Source of the DNA: an uncultured Prevotella sp.
GTDB taxonomy: Bacteria > Bacteroidota > Bacteroidia > Bacteroidales > Bacteroidaceae
Assembly: GCA_934196725.1 (NCBI GenBank)
Contig: CAKPWR010000017.1
Location: 1-45,478, forward strand
Length of the DNA: 45,478 bases
Reading direction: 5' to 3'
Below the pieces are notes generated by a model. It had not been told where the DNA came from and did no database searches. It was given only the letters and a program-made list of their open reading frames with translations. The translations under genes and the position numbers were made by a program. This document shows, one piece after another, positions 25,401 to 33,295 of this stretch (position 1 is its first letter; each line of letters begins with the position of its first letter).

Positions 25401-27314
25401 CTTCTGATCTACCTGAACCTTAGGACCTGCATTTGTGGTAGCCTCCTTGATTGGAGATACGGCAGAAGCCTTACCCCAACGGTTGTAAGCCACAATTGCA
25501 AAATAATACTTAGTAGAAGCCTTCAAACCTTCTACCTCGTAAGACATCTTGTCGCCAGAATACTTGAACTTGGTATCTACAGTAGCAGAGCTCAACTTGT
25601 TCAAGTCATCTGTAGCAGAGAAAGCCTCTGTGCTATAATAAATTACATGATGGTCAATGCTCTTCTCTTCGGTTTCAGGAATCACCCATTCGATGAGAGC
25701 ATTGTCATGAGATGCAGTAACAGTAAAATCGGCAACTGCCTCAGGCACGCTACCCTCCTTGCCCTGCAAAGCCTTGTAAGCATCGATATAACCGGAACCC
25801 ATCAAGCCCTCGTACTCAGGATTCTGAGTATAAAGGTCGTTTACAGAAGTGGTAAGCAATGTGCGGAGAGTCTCATTAGAGAACTGCTTGTTACCATACT
25901 TGGAAAGAATCAATGCAGCAATACCAGATACATGAGGACATGCCATGGAGGTTCCCTCGTTGTAACCATAGGTACTGTTAGGCAAGGTGCTCAATACGCC
26001 ATACTGCTGACCATTGTCTTCCAAACCACCAGGGGCTGTCACATCAACCCACTTGCCACGGTTGGAATAATAAGCCACGCTTCCGTCAGGAGCCATGGAA
26101 CCAACAGCCACAACCTTGTCAAGACAACCAGGATAATAGTCACCTTCCTCACCATTGTTGCCGGCAGCAAAGATACAGAGACCTCCGTTCATCTTGTCGC
26201 CGCCACCATACTTGGTGAAGTAATCAACAGCTTCGGTAACCGACTTGTCCTCATCGCCTGCAACACTGGCACCCCAAGAACACTGGGCGATGCTGGCACC
26301 GCGGTCGGCTGCATAAACAAGAGCTGCACCGAAATCAGCATCTGCAGAACTGCTGGCACGGCTGTCGAATACCTGACAAACCATCATCTTGACACCGCCC
26401 TTACCGTCGCTACCACCGGCAACACCGCAGACACCGATACCATTATTATTGGTGGCGCCTACGGTACCTGCTACGTGAGTACCATGAGAGTGAGCGTTGA
26501 TATTGCTTGAATTGATAACAAAGTTATAGCCGTAGATGTCATCTACATAGCCGTCACCATCATCATCAACACCAGGCTTACCGTTCAACTCGGCTGTGTT
26601 GATCCACACATTGTCCTTCAGGTCTGGGTGATCTACCTGGAAGCCACCATCAATGATAGCAACCAAGACATCCTTAGAACCGGTAACACCAGTTTCCCAA
26701 GCCTTGAATACATTGGCATCGGCACCCACCTTGGTTCCTGCGATATGACCATCGTTGTTGTAATGCCACTGATCATTGAGCAATGGATCATTGAAAGGCA
26801 TGGTAGATGCAGCCTTGGCAGCCTTTGCTACAGCAGCTGGCGAAACCTCCAGGAAACGCTCACCGCCAATAGGCTTGTAAAGAGGAATTCGCTGTGCGTA
26901 AGATACGCCTTCAGCAGAACGGAACAGGTTTCTTGCCTGTGCCAATTTCATACCTGATGCCTCATAATGGACATCATACCAAAGATCCAGTCCGAAAGCC
27001 TTGTGCTTTGCCTCATTCTTACCGGCATAAGGAAAGACACGAGTCATGGAGACTGCCTTTACTTTCTGATTGACCCTGTCGAGCGGGGTCACGCCTGTCT
27101 GAACATACTTCCTGTTTGTGCCTTTCACCGACAACGGCAGCTTAGCCGCAACCATACGGTCGGCTATCTCTCGTTGAAGTTTGACACGCACAACGCCCTC
27201 TACAAAGTTAGACTCTGCAGATTGCGTAGTAGAAGATGTTGACTGCGCACTAATACGAACGTTGCTGCCTAAGCACAGCACCGCACATACAAGTAATAGT
27301 AATCTTCTTGTCAT
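19422..27314 (-). CDS. Giant secreted subtilisin-like serine protease with adhesin-type domains
   Basis: 2630 residues. A signal peptide ends near ISAQ (residue 24), followed by a pro-region (about 35-175). The S8 peptidase domain (about 180-515) has Asp222 in IIDGG, His277 in SHGTH, Asn386 in AAGNN and Ser456 in GTSMACPHVSG; a DDDGDGYVDD loop at 250-259 probably binds calcium. A fibronectin type III-like domain follows (about 530-625). The remaining roughly 1900 residues are beta modules: several ASH/choice-of-anchor-D-like units (FGDLLVGQTKTI, FGKVF), two nidogen-like units each with FPFYGK, two with a FxVVxKxPAG motif, and Ig/cadherin-like domains near 2360-2540. The last about 90 residues form a T9SS type A sorting domain. 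It is probably displayed on the cell surface. The length is far above a typical subtilase. Confidence 0.93.
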   Translation of the reverse strand: MTRRLLLLVCAVLCLGSNVRISAQSTSSTTQSAESNFVEGVVRVKLQREIADRMVAAKLPLSVKGTNRKYVQTGVTPLDRVNQKVKAVSMTRVFPYAGKNEAKHKAFGLDLWYDVHYEASGMKLAQARNLFRSAEGVSYAQRIPLYKPIGGERFLEVSPAAVAKAAKAASTMPFNDPLLNDQWHYNNDGHIAGTKVGADANVFKAWETGVTGSKDVLVAIIDGGFQVDHPDLKDNVWINTAELNGKPGVDDDGDGYVDDIYGYNFVINSSNINAHSHGTHVAGTVGATNNNGIGVCGVAGGSDGKGGVKMMVCQVFDSRASSSADADFGAALVYAADRGASIAQCSWGASVAGDEDKSVTEAVDYFTKYGGGDKMNGGLCIFAAGNNGEEGDYYPGCLDKVVAVGSMAPDGSVAYYSNRGKWVDVTAPGGLEDNGQQYGVLSTLPNSTYGYNEGTSMACPHVSGIAALILSKYGNKQFSNETLRTLLTTSVNDLYTQNPEYEGLMGSGYIDAYKALQGKEGSVPEAVADFTVTASHDNALIEWVIPETEEKSIDHHVIYYSTEAFSATDDLNKLSSATVDTKFKYSGDKMSYEVEGLKASTKYYFAIVAYNRWGKASAVSPIKEATTNAGPKVQVDQKNLSMTVDATKASTAEASFNVKNAGEGVLKYQLTTATTRATMSTSARNLKPNPGQVLPFSGTVSPTLAKRNAVASSDYKAENWPDTLTYSNYVYSYIGETDTKLPNALAQYFYVDKATYPNGFNLTDLRIQGQNGKDPEIEIYDGSRSISKASLIQKVNYDFWAYNYPITLKEQIYFAPGSSFWVVAKFPAGAKNPLATGKTARTDIAQHSFYSSDNGTTWTQLSEVLKGTSFESVASQLTWAVQAVSKNPDWSQVLNPEPISGEVRPNESQKVTLKNDGQKLVNGTYKFNIHVKSNEAVDSKQQVALAMTVKGYKPELHSQQLVDFGDLLVGQTKTIDVELTNSGYGVFGGQYGMLQAPKNVKSSSDQFYVSKGTNNIAARSTGTLPVTFAPTKEGNFSSTITLTDKNGNQHSFLVRGVASVPAQQSVTPDVYEAGDLKVGGEDKTATITIKNTGNYPLQYVFPKFSSEKIVGSKARVHKFGYTTVSNVAGDESFEYEPAPELADEKDITSQFTNDNWQSGPIKVGFKFPFYGKDYDEIYVSSYGGVSMQQMDGRISCMVPTGDCVDGLGYISAYTNSGWLDMGANSKITYGHKNGKLYIKFKDVVTPATNGAGETTTISFHMALCPDGSVEVYYDDYNPAGVFGSGGHNFVGVSDIAAADPCIFVDANKVQESNDGLDAPYYDIVTGSAIKIVAPAKSMIKSLSSTDGYVGNGESKEIKVTLAANDNLVAGPLTNYLTVITNDPINPSSTVKLTANIVGDNLKAEAALDSASVDFGKVFRTSAQQRTVLLSNNGKDALQVAGVSVKNGKFTLAEEMNAAFSVPAGQGKDIVVTLPTAEKGTVEDVLVITYQDGTTKEIPLKAEVIGNPTWKSNPESLEVETPYGTNVEKTIQVTNEGDENLAFSVEPASWFSASDLEAAGKSTVDYVFKSKLDGFDIPYNWVDITNDYTEHMPYAYYIDKTDFKKVELPFEFPFYGKKYKSMYIYNTGFVSFDAPVEDYKQFPEPPASLPTTETFYTNIICPFWGNHSMNTPSSDGVYYKAKDDEVIVSYKNYGNTMMQGMNFEVILRKDGSFKFQYNVDPDGFQVGVFGLCGIMDHTGTRGITPADMYITDGNAVEFSPYKNYVVAPGEQVEMPVELKANQLADTYDYELNVTTNDPSRASVKIPVTLNITGDAQAEFPEVINVEQPVDENAMEPSYYEFHVVNKGTKAFAITDVASEMFVAADPDDPWAMPEALLEVYTSTSNSGDDGIDPGPMALADDAAKAWVPYQSGMMAPIVVGEDTVKFRITPYNVYVVHAKDYPLVFTVEGLDKTEYNSTIKLNITEAPVMAFDPEELHIENVASDYKGTVTANLMNAGQYKLTYSLNLDPSGRDAGNVDDGSNDPAPANNVISYPSEDVAKNFVATCVEKISGKKGMLKALGLKKVKDDQKFIYDLPTGYEGNALYYPVLNPVANAQAALMGTGATALDENFYAATRYEAPAEGFNLTHLYFVGTVGDLENVDIEASVILGNDVTATEKTIGHGKIHIAKEEPREDGSYQGAARMLEFDNPIYINPADTFYVVLKYPAGYKGSAMMATKDGDMETNRYMAHLKSLGGWVDIEALYDNAYSYGAFGYFMTCIEKEKGEPWIKLLNEKKEGEIAPGEALPVQFEVNAKSAYFAKNNKATLVVKSNDPYNKLYNYHIYLDKNAAPVITAPEGETTVPEASKAMVPVTVADAEGEAFTVSLNDADGIASVESYENEDGTQEGISESNGTYTVEAGGSLKLNVALAPGYGTAGKHTFTVNAKDEAGNVSSAVVNYNVEHTNRAPKYVGPADLALKGGETSVQYYFADFFEDADGDAMTFSAQIANPSLAALYLSKNGIIIAAKQVSGSTNINVVATDANGASTTGVIALTVNAATGITNVVAGASKGDVTVNGDAENGNLNVTIGADADKVVLSVYSNAGQLMAQKTLQNVHAGDKVSVALGKVAAGVYHLVANVDGKTSAVKFAAK

Positions 27315-27373
27315 GTTTGTTTGTTATTAAAATAAAAAATTAAAATTTCTCGCTCGTTTATATAAACTGAGTG

Positions 27374-27403
27374 CAAAATTAAATATTTTTATTGAAATAC
27401 CAA
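27374..27403 (-). promoter_or_regulatory. Promoter of the giant subtilase
   Basis: On the minus strand: TTTTG ending at 27401, a 19-bp spacer and TAATTTTG (27381-27374). Leader about 55 nt. Confidence 0.78.
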
Positions 27404-27428
27404 AACAATCCCATCATTTTTACATAAA

Positions 27429-27483
27429 AAAGCGTAAGAAAAGTGTAATAGCATAAAATACTTCTACACTTTTCTTACGCTTT
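27429..27483 (-). terminator. Terminator after second M6 protease
   Basis: A perfect 19-bp inverted repeat, 27429-27447 with 27465-27483, with A/T-rich ends. It separates the M6 gene from the subtilase promoter. Confidence 0.88.
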
Positions 27484-27504
27484 ATAATCACATTGGGTTC
27501 TACC

Positions 27505-29727
27505 CTAATAAATCATCACTTTCCTTACCCGTCCATTTTTCTGTCGAATAATGTTCACACCCTGCTGAGGCTTTGAGAGCCTGATTCCATCCGGGGTATA
27601 ATAGCCTTCAATGTCAGACAGTTGAGGCATCATCACCTCTGCTATGCCATCCACCGTATTGTCTGTTACCTTTACCTCATCCAGGAAGAAACGGCCCTTA
27701 TCGGCAGTGAAACTTATCTTCACATCGCCTGTAGCATAGACCGAAGCCCCCAACTGACTCCATTCTCCCTTCTTGAGAGGTACAGAATACTTAGACAGTT
27801 CAGACTTGTGAATAACTGCCATCTGCCTTGCGCCACTATTCACATCGGTTATCTCCAGATACAACTTGGAGGCATCATTTCTTCCATCCCATGCCGCAGC
27901 CTTGAATGAAAGCATCGCTGTACCATTTACCGTAAAGGTTGGCGTAGTGATATTGCCGGCAACTCCTGATTTTCCAAGACGCACACAACCGTCAGCCTCA
28001 TAAACAGTTCCCGTACTGGTCCATCCACTATTATCCAAGTCTTCACCCGACAGTTGAGTTACAGCAATACTACCTTTCCACAGGTTATCGTTTCCACCGG
28101 TACCATGACACTTGTCAAACGATTCATATAATAAGGTAGAGCCAGAAGGCTGTACCGGTGTATCAGGCTTCTGATCGCTTGAGCGCTCAGCCTTACTCAC
28201 CGTAAACGATGCTGAGCCATCACTTGCAATGGCGATATTCCTGATGTCAAGATGCATATACTTAGTACCGTCAGCATTCTTATTATATAAGGTGGCAGCC
28301 GGTTGGGACGTAGCCGTAAGACTATTATTAGACTGATAAGGATAGAGATCACTTGCCGAACCATCCAGATAGGTTGACTTTCCTGCTCTGAAGATAGTAA
28401 GACGAGGATGGTCATTCACAAATTTCTGATTGGCTTCGTCATAATATTCACTATTCGAGTTCAGTACATTATAATACCAGACATCAGCATCATAATCTAC
28501 ATGAGTAATCATGACTCCCGCTCCTGGAAGTTCTGCATCCCATCCTGACTTCTGTCGGTTTTCAATGATGTAATACTCGTCTTCATGTGCCTTGTTTCTG
28601 ATGATATAAGCATCTCCTCCCTGGCTCATCGCCATGACGTCAGCCACCTTTGTCTCCTCTTCTGTATCCGTCAAGTCATGAAGAGTAATCCAACCACAGC
28701 TTGCTTTCTCATAAGCCGAATACCCTGCAGGCCATTTTCCGTCTCCATTGTAACTGCCACTATCCATCAGGTCAAATCCACCCAATCCAAACCATCCGGT
28801 ATAACTGGTGTCATAAAGATCAGGCAAATCCAGACAGTGAGAGAATTCATGGCAGAAAGTACCGATTCCATCGAGTTTGTTCTGACCATTCAATTCACAG
28901 CTGCAGGCATAAGTATCCACCTTAACCCCATCAAACTGCAGCGCTTTGCCATAATCTGACAATGACAAAGCATACATGTGAGGCCAAACGGTAGAAGCAG
29001 CACCACCATTGGCTTCGCCCTTACCGGCATAGAGAACAAAGACCTGTTCCACTTCACCATCATTATCCCAATCATACTTGGAGAAGTCAACTCCCTGCTG
29101 CTTCGCCCAGAGGCAAGCCTCAGCAATCATTGCACCCGCACGCAAATCATCACCGTCAGTACTATTCGCACCATAATAAGCAGTGGCATTCTGCAGAGGA
29201 CAGATACCAACCACGTCGAAATCCAGTTCGAACTGTCCCATACTTTGAGTACGGAAATAATCCTTCACACTGCCACGGAAGCCATTTTCCGTGTAATCAT
29301 CGCCATTAACTATCTGCTTATACAATGCCAGATCATGCCCACTTTGGAACTTTCGATCGGTGAATTCGGCTAAAACAACAAGTCCCTTCCTAGTTCCACG
29401 GAAACTATTCTGCTTTGCTCTCGCCTTCTGAAGATGGAGTTTCTGTCGAGATTGAACCTTTGCACGACGGGCTGCCGCATTCTTCTTGCGAGACAAGGAA
29501 GCCGTAGAATCCAATCGCTTTCCCTGTCCTGTTTCAGCATCCATTACATACTTGGTTCCGTCTTCCGAAACATAATAATGCATGAATTCATCGCCCACCA
29601 ACTGTACACGAACCTCGGTTCCATCAGTCAAAGTCATCAAACGCCAAACGCCTCGCTTTGCAGGCACTGCCATAGAAGACAATGCCATACAAAGCAAGGC
29701 GTTCAATAAATACAATCTTACCTTCAT
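27505..29727 (-). CDS. Secreted M6-family metalloprotease with C-terminal beta domain
   Basis: 740 residues from the ATG at 29727; the open frame extends further upstream but the signal peptide (MKVRLYLLNALLCMALSSMA) starts here. Zinc motif HEFSHCLDLPDLYD (His293, Glu294, His297) and KYDWDNDGE calcium loop. The region following the signal peptide matches the M6 protease at 12357 (VPAKRGVWRL versus VPAKKGVWRM), so the two are paralogues. Residues about 560-690 form a jelly-roll, choice-of-anchor or carbohydrate-binding-like domain that the other copy lacks. The tail (GYYTPDGIRLSKPQQGVNII) is T9SS-like. It starts 53 bp after the xpt stop codon and no promoter is visible, so it may be read from the xpt promoter, an odd pairing. 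Confidence 0.9.
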   Translation of the reverse strand: MKVRLYLLNALLCMALSSMAVPAKRGVWRLMTLTDGTEVRVQLVGDEFMHYYVSEDGTKYVMDAETGQGKRLDSTASLSRKKNAAARRAKVQSRQKLHLQKARAKQNSFRGTRKGLVVLAEFTDRKFQSGHDLALYKQIVNGDDYTENGFRGSVKDYFRTQSMGQFELDFDVVGICPLQNATAYYGANSTDGDDLRAGAMIAEACLWAKQQGVDFSKYDWDNDGEVEQVFVLYAGKGEANGGAASTVWPHMYALSLSDYGKALQFDGVKVDTYACSCELNGQNKLDGIGTFCHEFSHCLDLPDLYDTSYTGWFGLGGFDLMDSGSYNGDGKWPAGYSAYEKASCGWITLHDLTDTEEETKVADVMAMSQGGDAYIIRNKAHEDEYYIIENRQKSGWDAELPGAGVMITHVDYDADVWYYNVLNSNSEYYDEANQKFVNDHPRLTIFRAGKSTYLDGSASDLYPYQSNNSLTATSQPAATLYNKNADGTKYMHLDIRNIAIASDGSASFTVSKAERSSDQKPDTPVQPSGSTLLYESFDKCHGTGGNDNLWKGSIAVTQLSGEDLDNSGWTSTGTVYEADGCVRLGKSGVAGNITTPTFTVNGTAMLSFKAAAWDGRNDASKLYLEITDVNSGARQMAVIHKSELSKYSVPLKKGEWSQLGASVYATGDVKISFTADKGRFFLDEVKVTDNTVDGIAEVMMPQLSDIEGYYTPDGIRLSKPQQGVNIIRQKNGRVRKVMIY

Positions 29728-29780
29728 ATCTGAATGAATATCATAGGATAAAAAACGATGCTTGATTTCACCCGATTCTC

Positions 29781-30347
29781 TTACTTCAGGACAATCTTGC
29801 AATCTTCCAGACTCTCTACAGTAGCAAGAGCCTCATAACGGATTCCCTCCTTGCGCAGGAAGTCACCACCATGCTGGAAAGCCTTCTCGATGATGAAACC
29901 CATTGCCTCAATCTTGGCACCAGCCTTCTCGCAAAGGTCCATCACACCCTTGGAAGCGTTACCGTTAGCGAGGAAGTCGTCGATGAAGATAACATGGTCG
30001 TCTGGAGTCAGGTAGCTGTTGCTCACGCAAACCGTATAGTCACGGTCCTTAGTAAAAGAGTGAACCACCGAGGTAATCATACCTTCCATGGTCTTAGGCT
30101 GCTTTTTCTTGACGAAGACAACAGGAAGATTGGTCAGATAACCCACCATGATGGCAGGAGCGATGCCCGAAGCCTCGATAGTAACAATCTTGTTGTACTT
30201 GATGTCCTTGAAAAGGCGCACGAATTCCTTAGCCAGGTCCATCATCAGGATTGGGTCCATCTGATGATTTACGAAGCTATCTACTTTTAAGATTCCACCA
30301 GGAAAGCAGCGGCCCTCCTGCATAATTCTTTCTTTCAGTAAATCCAT
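29781..30347 (-). CDS. xpt: Xanthine phosphoribosyltransferase
   Basis: 188 residues from the ATG at 30347, the usual Xpt length. It converts xanthine and PRPP to XMP in purine salvage. The PRPP-binding motif [14 protein letters not shown] is present, as are the Xpt N-terminus MDLLKERI and the EASGIAPA loop. The longer upstream extension of the frame has no family match and runs through the promoter, so I rejected it. Guanine deaminase and an NCS2 permease nearby complete a xanthine salvage route. Confidence 0.92.
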   Translation of the reverse strand: MDLLKERIMQEGRCFPGGILKVDSFVNHQMDPILMMDLAKEFVRLFKDIKYNKIVTIEASGIAPAIMVGYLTNLPVVFVKKKQPKTMEGMITSVVHSFTKDRDYTVCVSNSYLTPDDHVIFIDDFLANGNASKGVMDLCEKAGAKIEAMGFIIEKAFQHGGDFLRKEGIRYEALATVESLEDCKIVLK

Positions 30348-30379
30348 TATGACTTGAACTTTAATATGGTTATTGGGTG

Positions 30380-30387
30380 CAAAATTA
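30380..30387 (-). promoter_or_regulatory. -7 box of xpt
   Basis: TAATTTTG on the minus strand (30387-30380). No TTG is found at the normal 19-20 bp distance, so the -33 element is weak. I saw no purine riboswitch fold in the short leader. Confidence 0.5.
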
Positions 30388-30426
30388 CTACTTTTTTCGC
30401 AAACAAGAAAGTTTATCGCCCAATAA

Positions 30427-30458
30427 TTTTGTTTTGTCTGCAATTTACCGTAATTTTG
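30427..30458 (+). promoter_or_regulatory. Promoter of the esterase-nucleotidase fusion
   Basis: TTTTG (30427-30431), a 19-bp spacer and TAATTTTG (30451-30458). Divergent from xpt. Confidence 0.75.
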
Positions 30459-30519
30459 CAGCAAAATAACTGGGAGTGAAAGAAGTTAAGGAGTTACCCC
30501 CAATAAAAATTATAAGATT

Positions 30520-31506
30520 ATGAATCCGTATATCAAGCAATTCCCCGACCTGATGTCGGGCAAGAAAATCATGTATGTTCACGGTTTCCTCTCTTCTGCT
30601 CAGAGCGGCACCGTGAAAATGTTGCAGGAGCTGATGCCTAACGCCACTCTCGTGGCTGAAGATATTCCGGTACATCCTGAAGAAGCCATAGAGATGCTTC
30701 AGAAAATGGCAGAGACGGAGAAACCTGACCTCATCATCGGTACTTCGATGGGCGGAATGTACACCGAGCTGCTGAAAGGATTCGACCGCATCCTCGTAAA
30801 CCCAGCCTTCGAGATGGGAAACACGATGAGCAGCATGACCGGAAAGCAGGAGTTCCAGAACCCAAGAAAGGATGGGGTGAACGAGCTGATGGTTACCAAA
30901 GGCCTCATCAAGGAATACCGTGACTTCACCGAGCGATGTTTCCAGGACATCACACCCGAGGAACAGGAGCGTGTATATGGTCTCTTCGGCGATGCTGATC
31001 CGCTGGTCCATACCTTCGACCTCTTCCATGAGCACTATCCGCTCGCCATCCCATTCCATGGCGAGCACCGCCTCATCGACAAGGTAGCATTCCACTATCT
31101 CTGTCCGGTTATCCGCTGGATTGATGACAAGCAGAACGGCAAGGAGCGCCCTATCGTATACATCGACTTCGATGCCCTGCACGACAGTTACATGAAGGCA
31201 ACCAGCTCGATGCACAAGGCTTACGAGATGCTGATAGAGCATTATAATGTATACATCGTAGCCCCAGCGCCAACCAACGACCATGAAAACATGGCGAAGG
31301 TACAGACCTGGGTGGAGGAATATCTCTCTACCCCAGCCTACAACCACATCATCTTCTGCAACCAGAAGAACCTGCTCTACGGCGATTACTTCATCGACCC
31401 TAGCCCATGCGATGGTTTCATGGGTACGACGATAGAATACGGCAGCGATGAATTCAAGACCTTCGAAGAAATCATCACCTTCTTCGAAAGACTGGGAGGA
31501 CAGTAA
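30520..31506 (+). CDS. YqiA-like esterase fused to NT5C-type 5'(3')-deoxyribonucleotidase
   Basis: 328 residues in two parts. Residues 1-195 are a YqiA-type alpha/beta hydrolase: HGFLSS (21-26), nucleophile elbow GTSMGG with Ser76, acid region FGDADPLV and a His in GEHRL (183). Residues about 211-328 resemble the HAD-superfamily NT5C nucleotidases: the DFD pair at 216-218, NQKNLLYGDYFIDPSP (281-296), and the ending FGSE-like YGSDEFKTFEEII. The HAD part is short, so it may be reduced. No linker separates the halves. It is divergent from xpt and surrounded by purine salvage genes, which is consistent with a nucleotide-related role. Confidence 0.8.
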   Translation: MNPYIKQFPDLMSGKKIMYVHGFLSSAQSGTVKMLQELMPNATLVAEDIPVHPEEAIEMLQKMAETEKPDLIIGTSMGGMYTELLKGFDRILVNPAFEMGNTMSSMTGKQEFQNPRKDGVNELMVTKGLIKEYRDFTERCFQDITPEEQERVYGLFGDADPLVHTFDLFHEHYPLAIPFHGEHRLIDKVAFHYLCPVIRWIDDKQNGKERPIVYIDFDALHDSYMKATSSMHKAYEMLIEHYNVYIVAPAPTNDHENMAKVQTWVEEYLSTPAYNHIIFCNQKNLLYGDYFIDPSPCDGFMGTTIEYGSDEFKTFEEIITFFERLGGQ

Positions 31507-31552
31507 AGTGAAGAGGGAAGAACGAAGAGGGAAGAATTCTCTTGCATTGTTG

Positions 31553-31753
31553 CGCCACACGCCCTGAAAGGGCAGAAGCTCCTAGCCCAGGGTAACACCC
31601 TGGGTTAACATACAAACAAAAATGTCGCCCTGTAAGGGCAAAAGCTTCACATAATCAAAGCTTTTGCCCTTACAGGGCGAGGTTGTTAAAATCATCATAT
31701 CCCCAGGGTGTTACCCTGGGCTAGGAGCTTCTGCCCTTTCAGGGCGTGTGGCG
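31553..31753. repeat. Perfect 52-bp inverted repeat with nested 23-bp inverted repeat
   Basis: Bases 31553-31604 are the exact reverse complement of 31702-31753. Within the loop, 31625-31647 pair perfectly with 31658-31680. Each arm has smaller palindromes: CGCCCTGAAAGGGCG-like units and CCCAGGGTAACACCCTGGG. It fills the gap between two convergent genes. This resembles the REP/BIME-type palindromic repeats that are mobilised by RAYT transposases in other bacteria; no such transposase is in the window. It may also act as a bidirectional terminator. Confidence 0.88.
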
Positions 31754-31783
31754 ATTTACCTTTTTTTTCAGGGCGAGCTGCGA

Positions 31784-33091
31784 TTATGCCTTATCTAGAT
31801 TCTTCGGCAACACGAGGTTCAGAATAACGGCGAGCAGGAAGACTACTGCCACACAGTTATCAGCAAAAACGGTGCGCACAATCTCTGGGAAGATATTGAA
31901 CATACCTGTTGCAGATGTGAATCCGAGACCTACGCTGAGCGAGAGGCTCACGATGACCATGTTGCGCTGAGAGAAGCCGGTACGCGCCATCATGCCGAAA
32001 CCGGCAAAGAGGATGCTACCGAACATCATGATGGTACAGCCGCCCAATACAGCCTGAGGAATCGTAGTCAATACATAACCGATAGCTGGGAAGATACCAC
32101 CGATAATCATGATGATGGCACCCATGGCAATGGTAAAGCGGTTCACTACTCCCGACATCGCTGCCAAACCTACGTTCTGGCTGAAAGAAGTGATAGGAGT
32201 ACAACCGAAAAGACCGGAAACCGAACTGACGAAACCATCGCAGCAGACTGCCGCTCCCATCTCCTTAGTCTTAGGATCACGCTTCAACGCACTGTTGCAG
32301 AGCGCAGAAGTATCACCAATCGTCTCTGTGGCAGAAACCAGATATACTGCTACCACCGAGAGAATAGCACCGATATTAAACTCAGGTGTAAATGGAAGAA
32401 GCTTTGGCAAAGCTACGATAGAGAGACCAGAAAGTCCACTGAAATCTATCATTCCCATAAACAGAGCCAGGATATAACCTACCAGCAGTCCTACCAATAC
32501 AGAGAGAGAACGCAAGAAACCCTTGGCGAAAATCTGACAAAGCAGACAAGCCAGCAAAGTGACAGAACCCACAACCCAGTTGTTCATGCTACCGAAATCA
32601 GCTGCACCCTGACCACCCGCAAAAGAGTTGGCACCAACAGGAAGGAGCGAGAAACCGATGGCTGTTACCACGGTAGCGGCTACTACAGGCGGAATGAGCT
32701 TGATCCAATACTTGGCGAAAAGTCCGAGTGTTCCTTCTACCAGACCACCAATGATGACAGCGCCTATCAAAGTACCCATACCATGAGCACCGGCAATGGC
32801 GATGGCAAGCGAGAGAAAAGTGAAGGAGATACCCATCACGATAGGAAGGCGAGAACCGATACGCCATACCGGATAAAGCTGCACCAAGGTACCGATACCG
32901 GCGATGACCATACAGTTCTGGATAAGCACAGCGCTCACCGAGCTGTCCAATCCTATCGCACCAGCGAGAATCATGATTGGCGCAATATTGCTGACGAACA
33001 TCGCCAGCACATGCTGAAGACCAAATGGGAGTGCTTTACCAACGGGCACTCTGCCGTCTAATTTGTAGAGATTTTCTATTGACTGTTCCAT
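31784..33091 (-). CDS. NCS2 family xanthine/purine permease
   Basis: A 435-residue inner-membrane protein with about 14 hydrophobic segments and the NCS2 hallmarks: LPFGLQHVLAMF at the start, SATETIGDTSAL in the middle and GCTPITSFSQNVGLAAMSGVVNRF. These match the xanthine/uric acid branch (PbuX, XanP) more than the uracil branch. With guaD and xpt nearby it most likely imports xanthine or guanine. It is on the same strand as guaD, but a terminator and a separate -7 box lie between them. Confidence 0.88.
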   Translation of the reverse strand: MEQSIENLYKLDGRVPVGKALPFGLQHVLAMFVSNIAPIMILAGAIGLDSSVSAVLIQNCMVIAGIGTLVQLYPVWRIGSRLPIVMGISFTFLSLAIAIAGAHGMGTLIGAVIIGGLVEGTLGLFAKYWIKLIPPVVAATVVTAIGFSLLPVGANSFAGGQGAADFGSMNNWVVGSVTLLACLLCQIFAKGFLRSLSVLVGLLVGYILALFMGMIDFSGLSGLSIVALPKLLPFTPEFNIGAILSVVAVYLVSATETIGDTSALCNSALKRDPKTKEMGAAVCCDGFVSSVSGLFGCTPITSFSQNVGLAAMSGVVNRFTIAMGAIIMIIGGIFPAIGYVLTTIPQAVLGGCTIMMFGSILFAGFGMMARTGFSQRNMVIVSLSLSVGLGFTSATGMFNIFPEIVRTVFADNCVAVVFLLAVILNLVLPKNLDKA

Positions 33092-33154
33092 TATCTTTAT
33101 AATAATTAGAGAATTTCCATAATCAAGAATTCAGGGTCTTTCTGAATTTGGCGA

Positions 33155-33162
33155 CAAAATTA
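33155..33162 (-). promoter_or_regulatory. -7 box of the NCS2 permease gene
   Basis: TAATTTTG on the minus strand (33162-33155), about 64 bp upstream of the ATG. No clear -33 TTG is seen. Confidence 0.5.
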
Positions 33163-33240
33163 CAAAGAAAATCTGAGAAATCGTTCCTTTTCTCCATTTT
33201 TCTCTATCCGGCATGATAGAATATAAGAAGAATCTACGAA

Positions 33241-33283
33241 AAAAGGAAGGCTGCTGTTCATATCCTGTGCAACCTTCCCTTTT
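33241..33283 (-). terminator. Terminator after guaD
   Basis: AAAAGGAAGG (33241-33250) pairs with CCTTCCCTTTT (33273-33283), with A/T-rich flanks. It separates guaD from the permease gene. Confidence 0.6.
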
Positions 33284-33295
33284 AATCTTATCTCA

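Noticed and set aside
29728..29780. Purine riboswitch or separate promoter for the second M6 protease
   Set aside because: The 53-bp gap has no TAnnTTTG box and no room for a riboswitch fold.
30348..30464. N-terminal extension of xpt
   Set aside because: It would run through the promoter region, and Xpt proteins begin at MDLL.
30445..31560. 371-codon frame antisense to the esterase-nucleotidase gene
   Set aside because: The sense gene has clear motifs and a promoter; the antisense frame has none.
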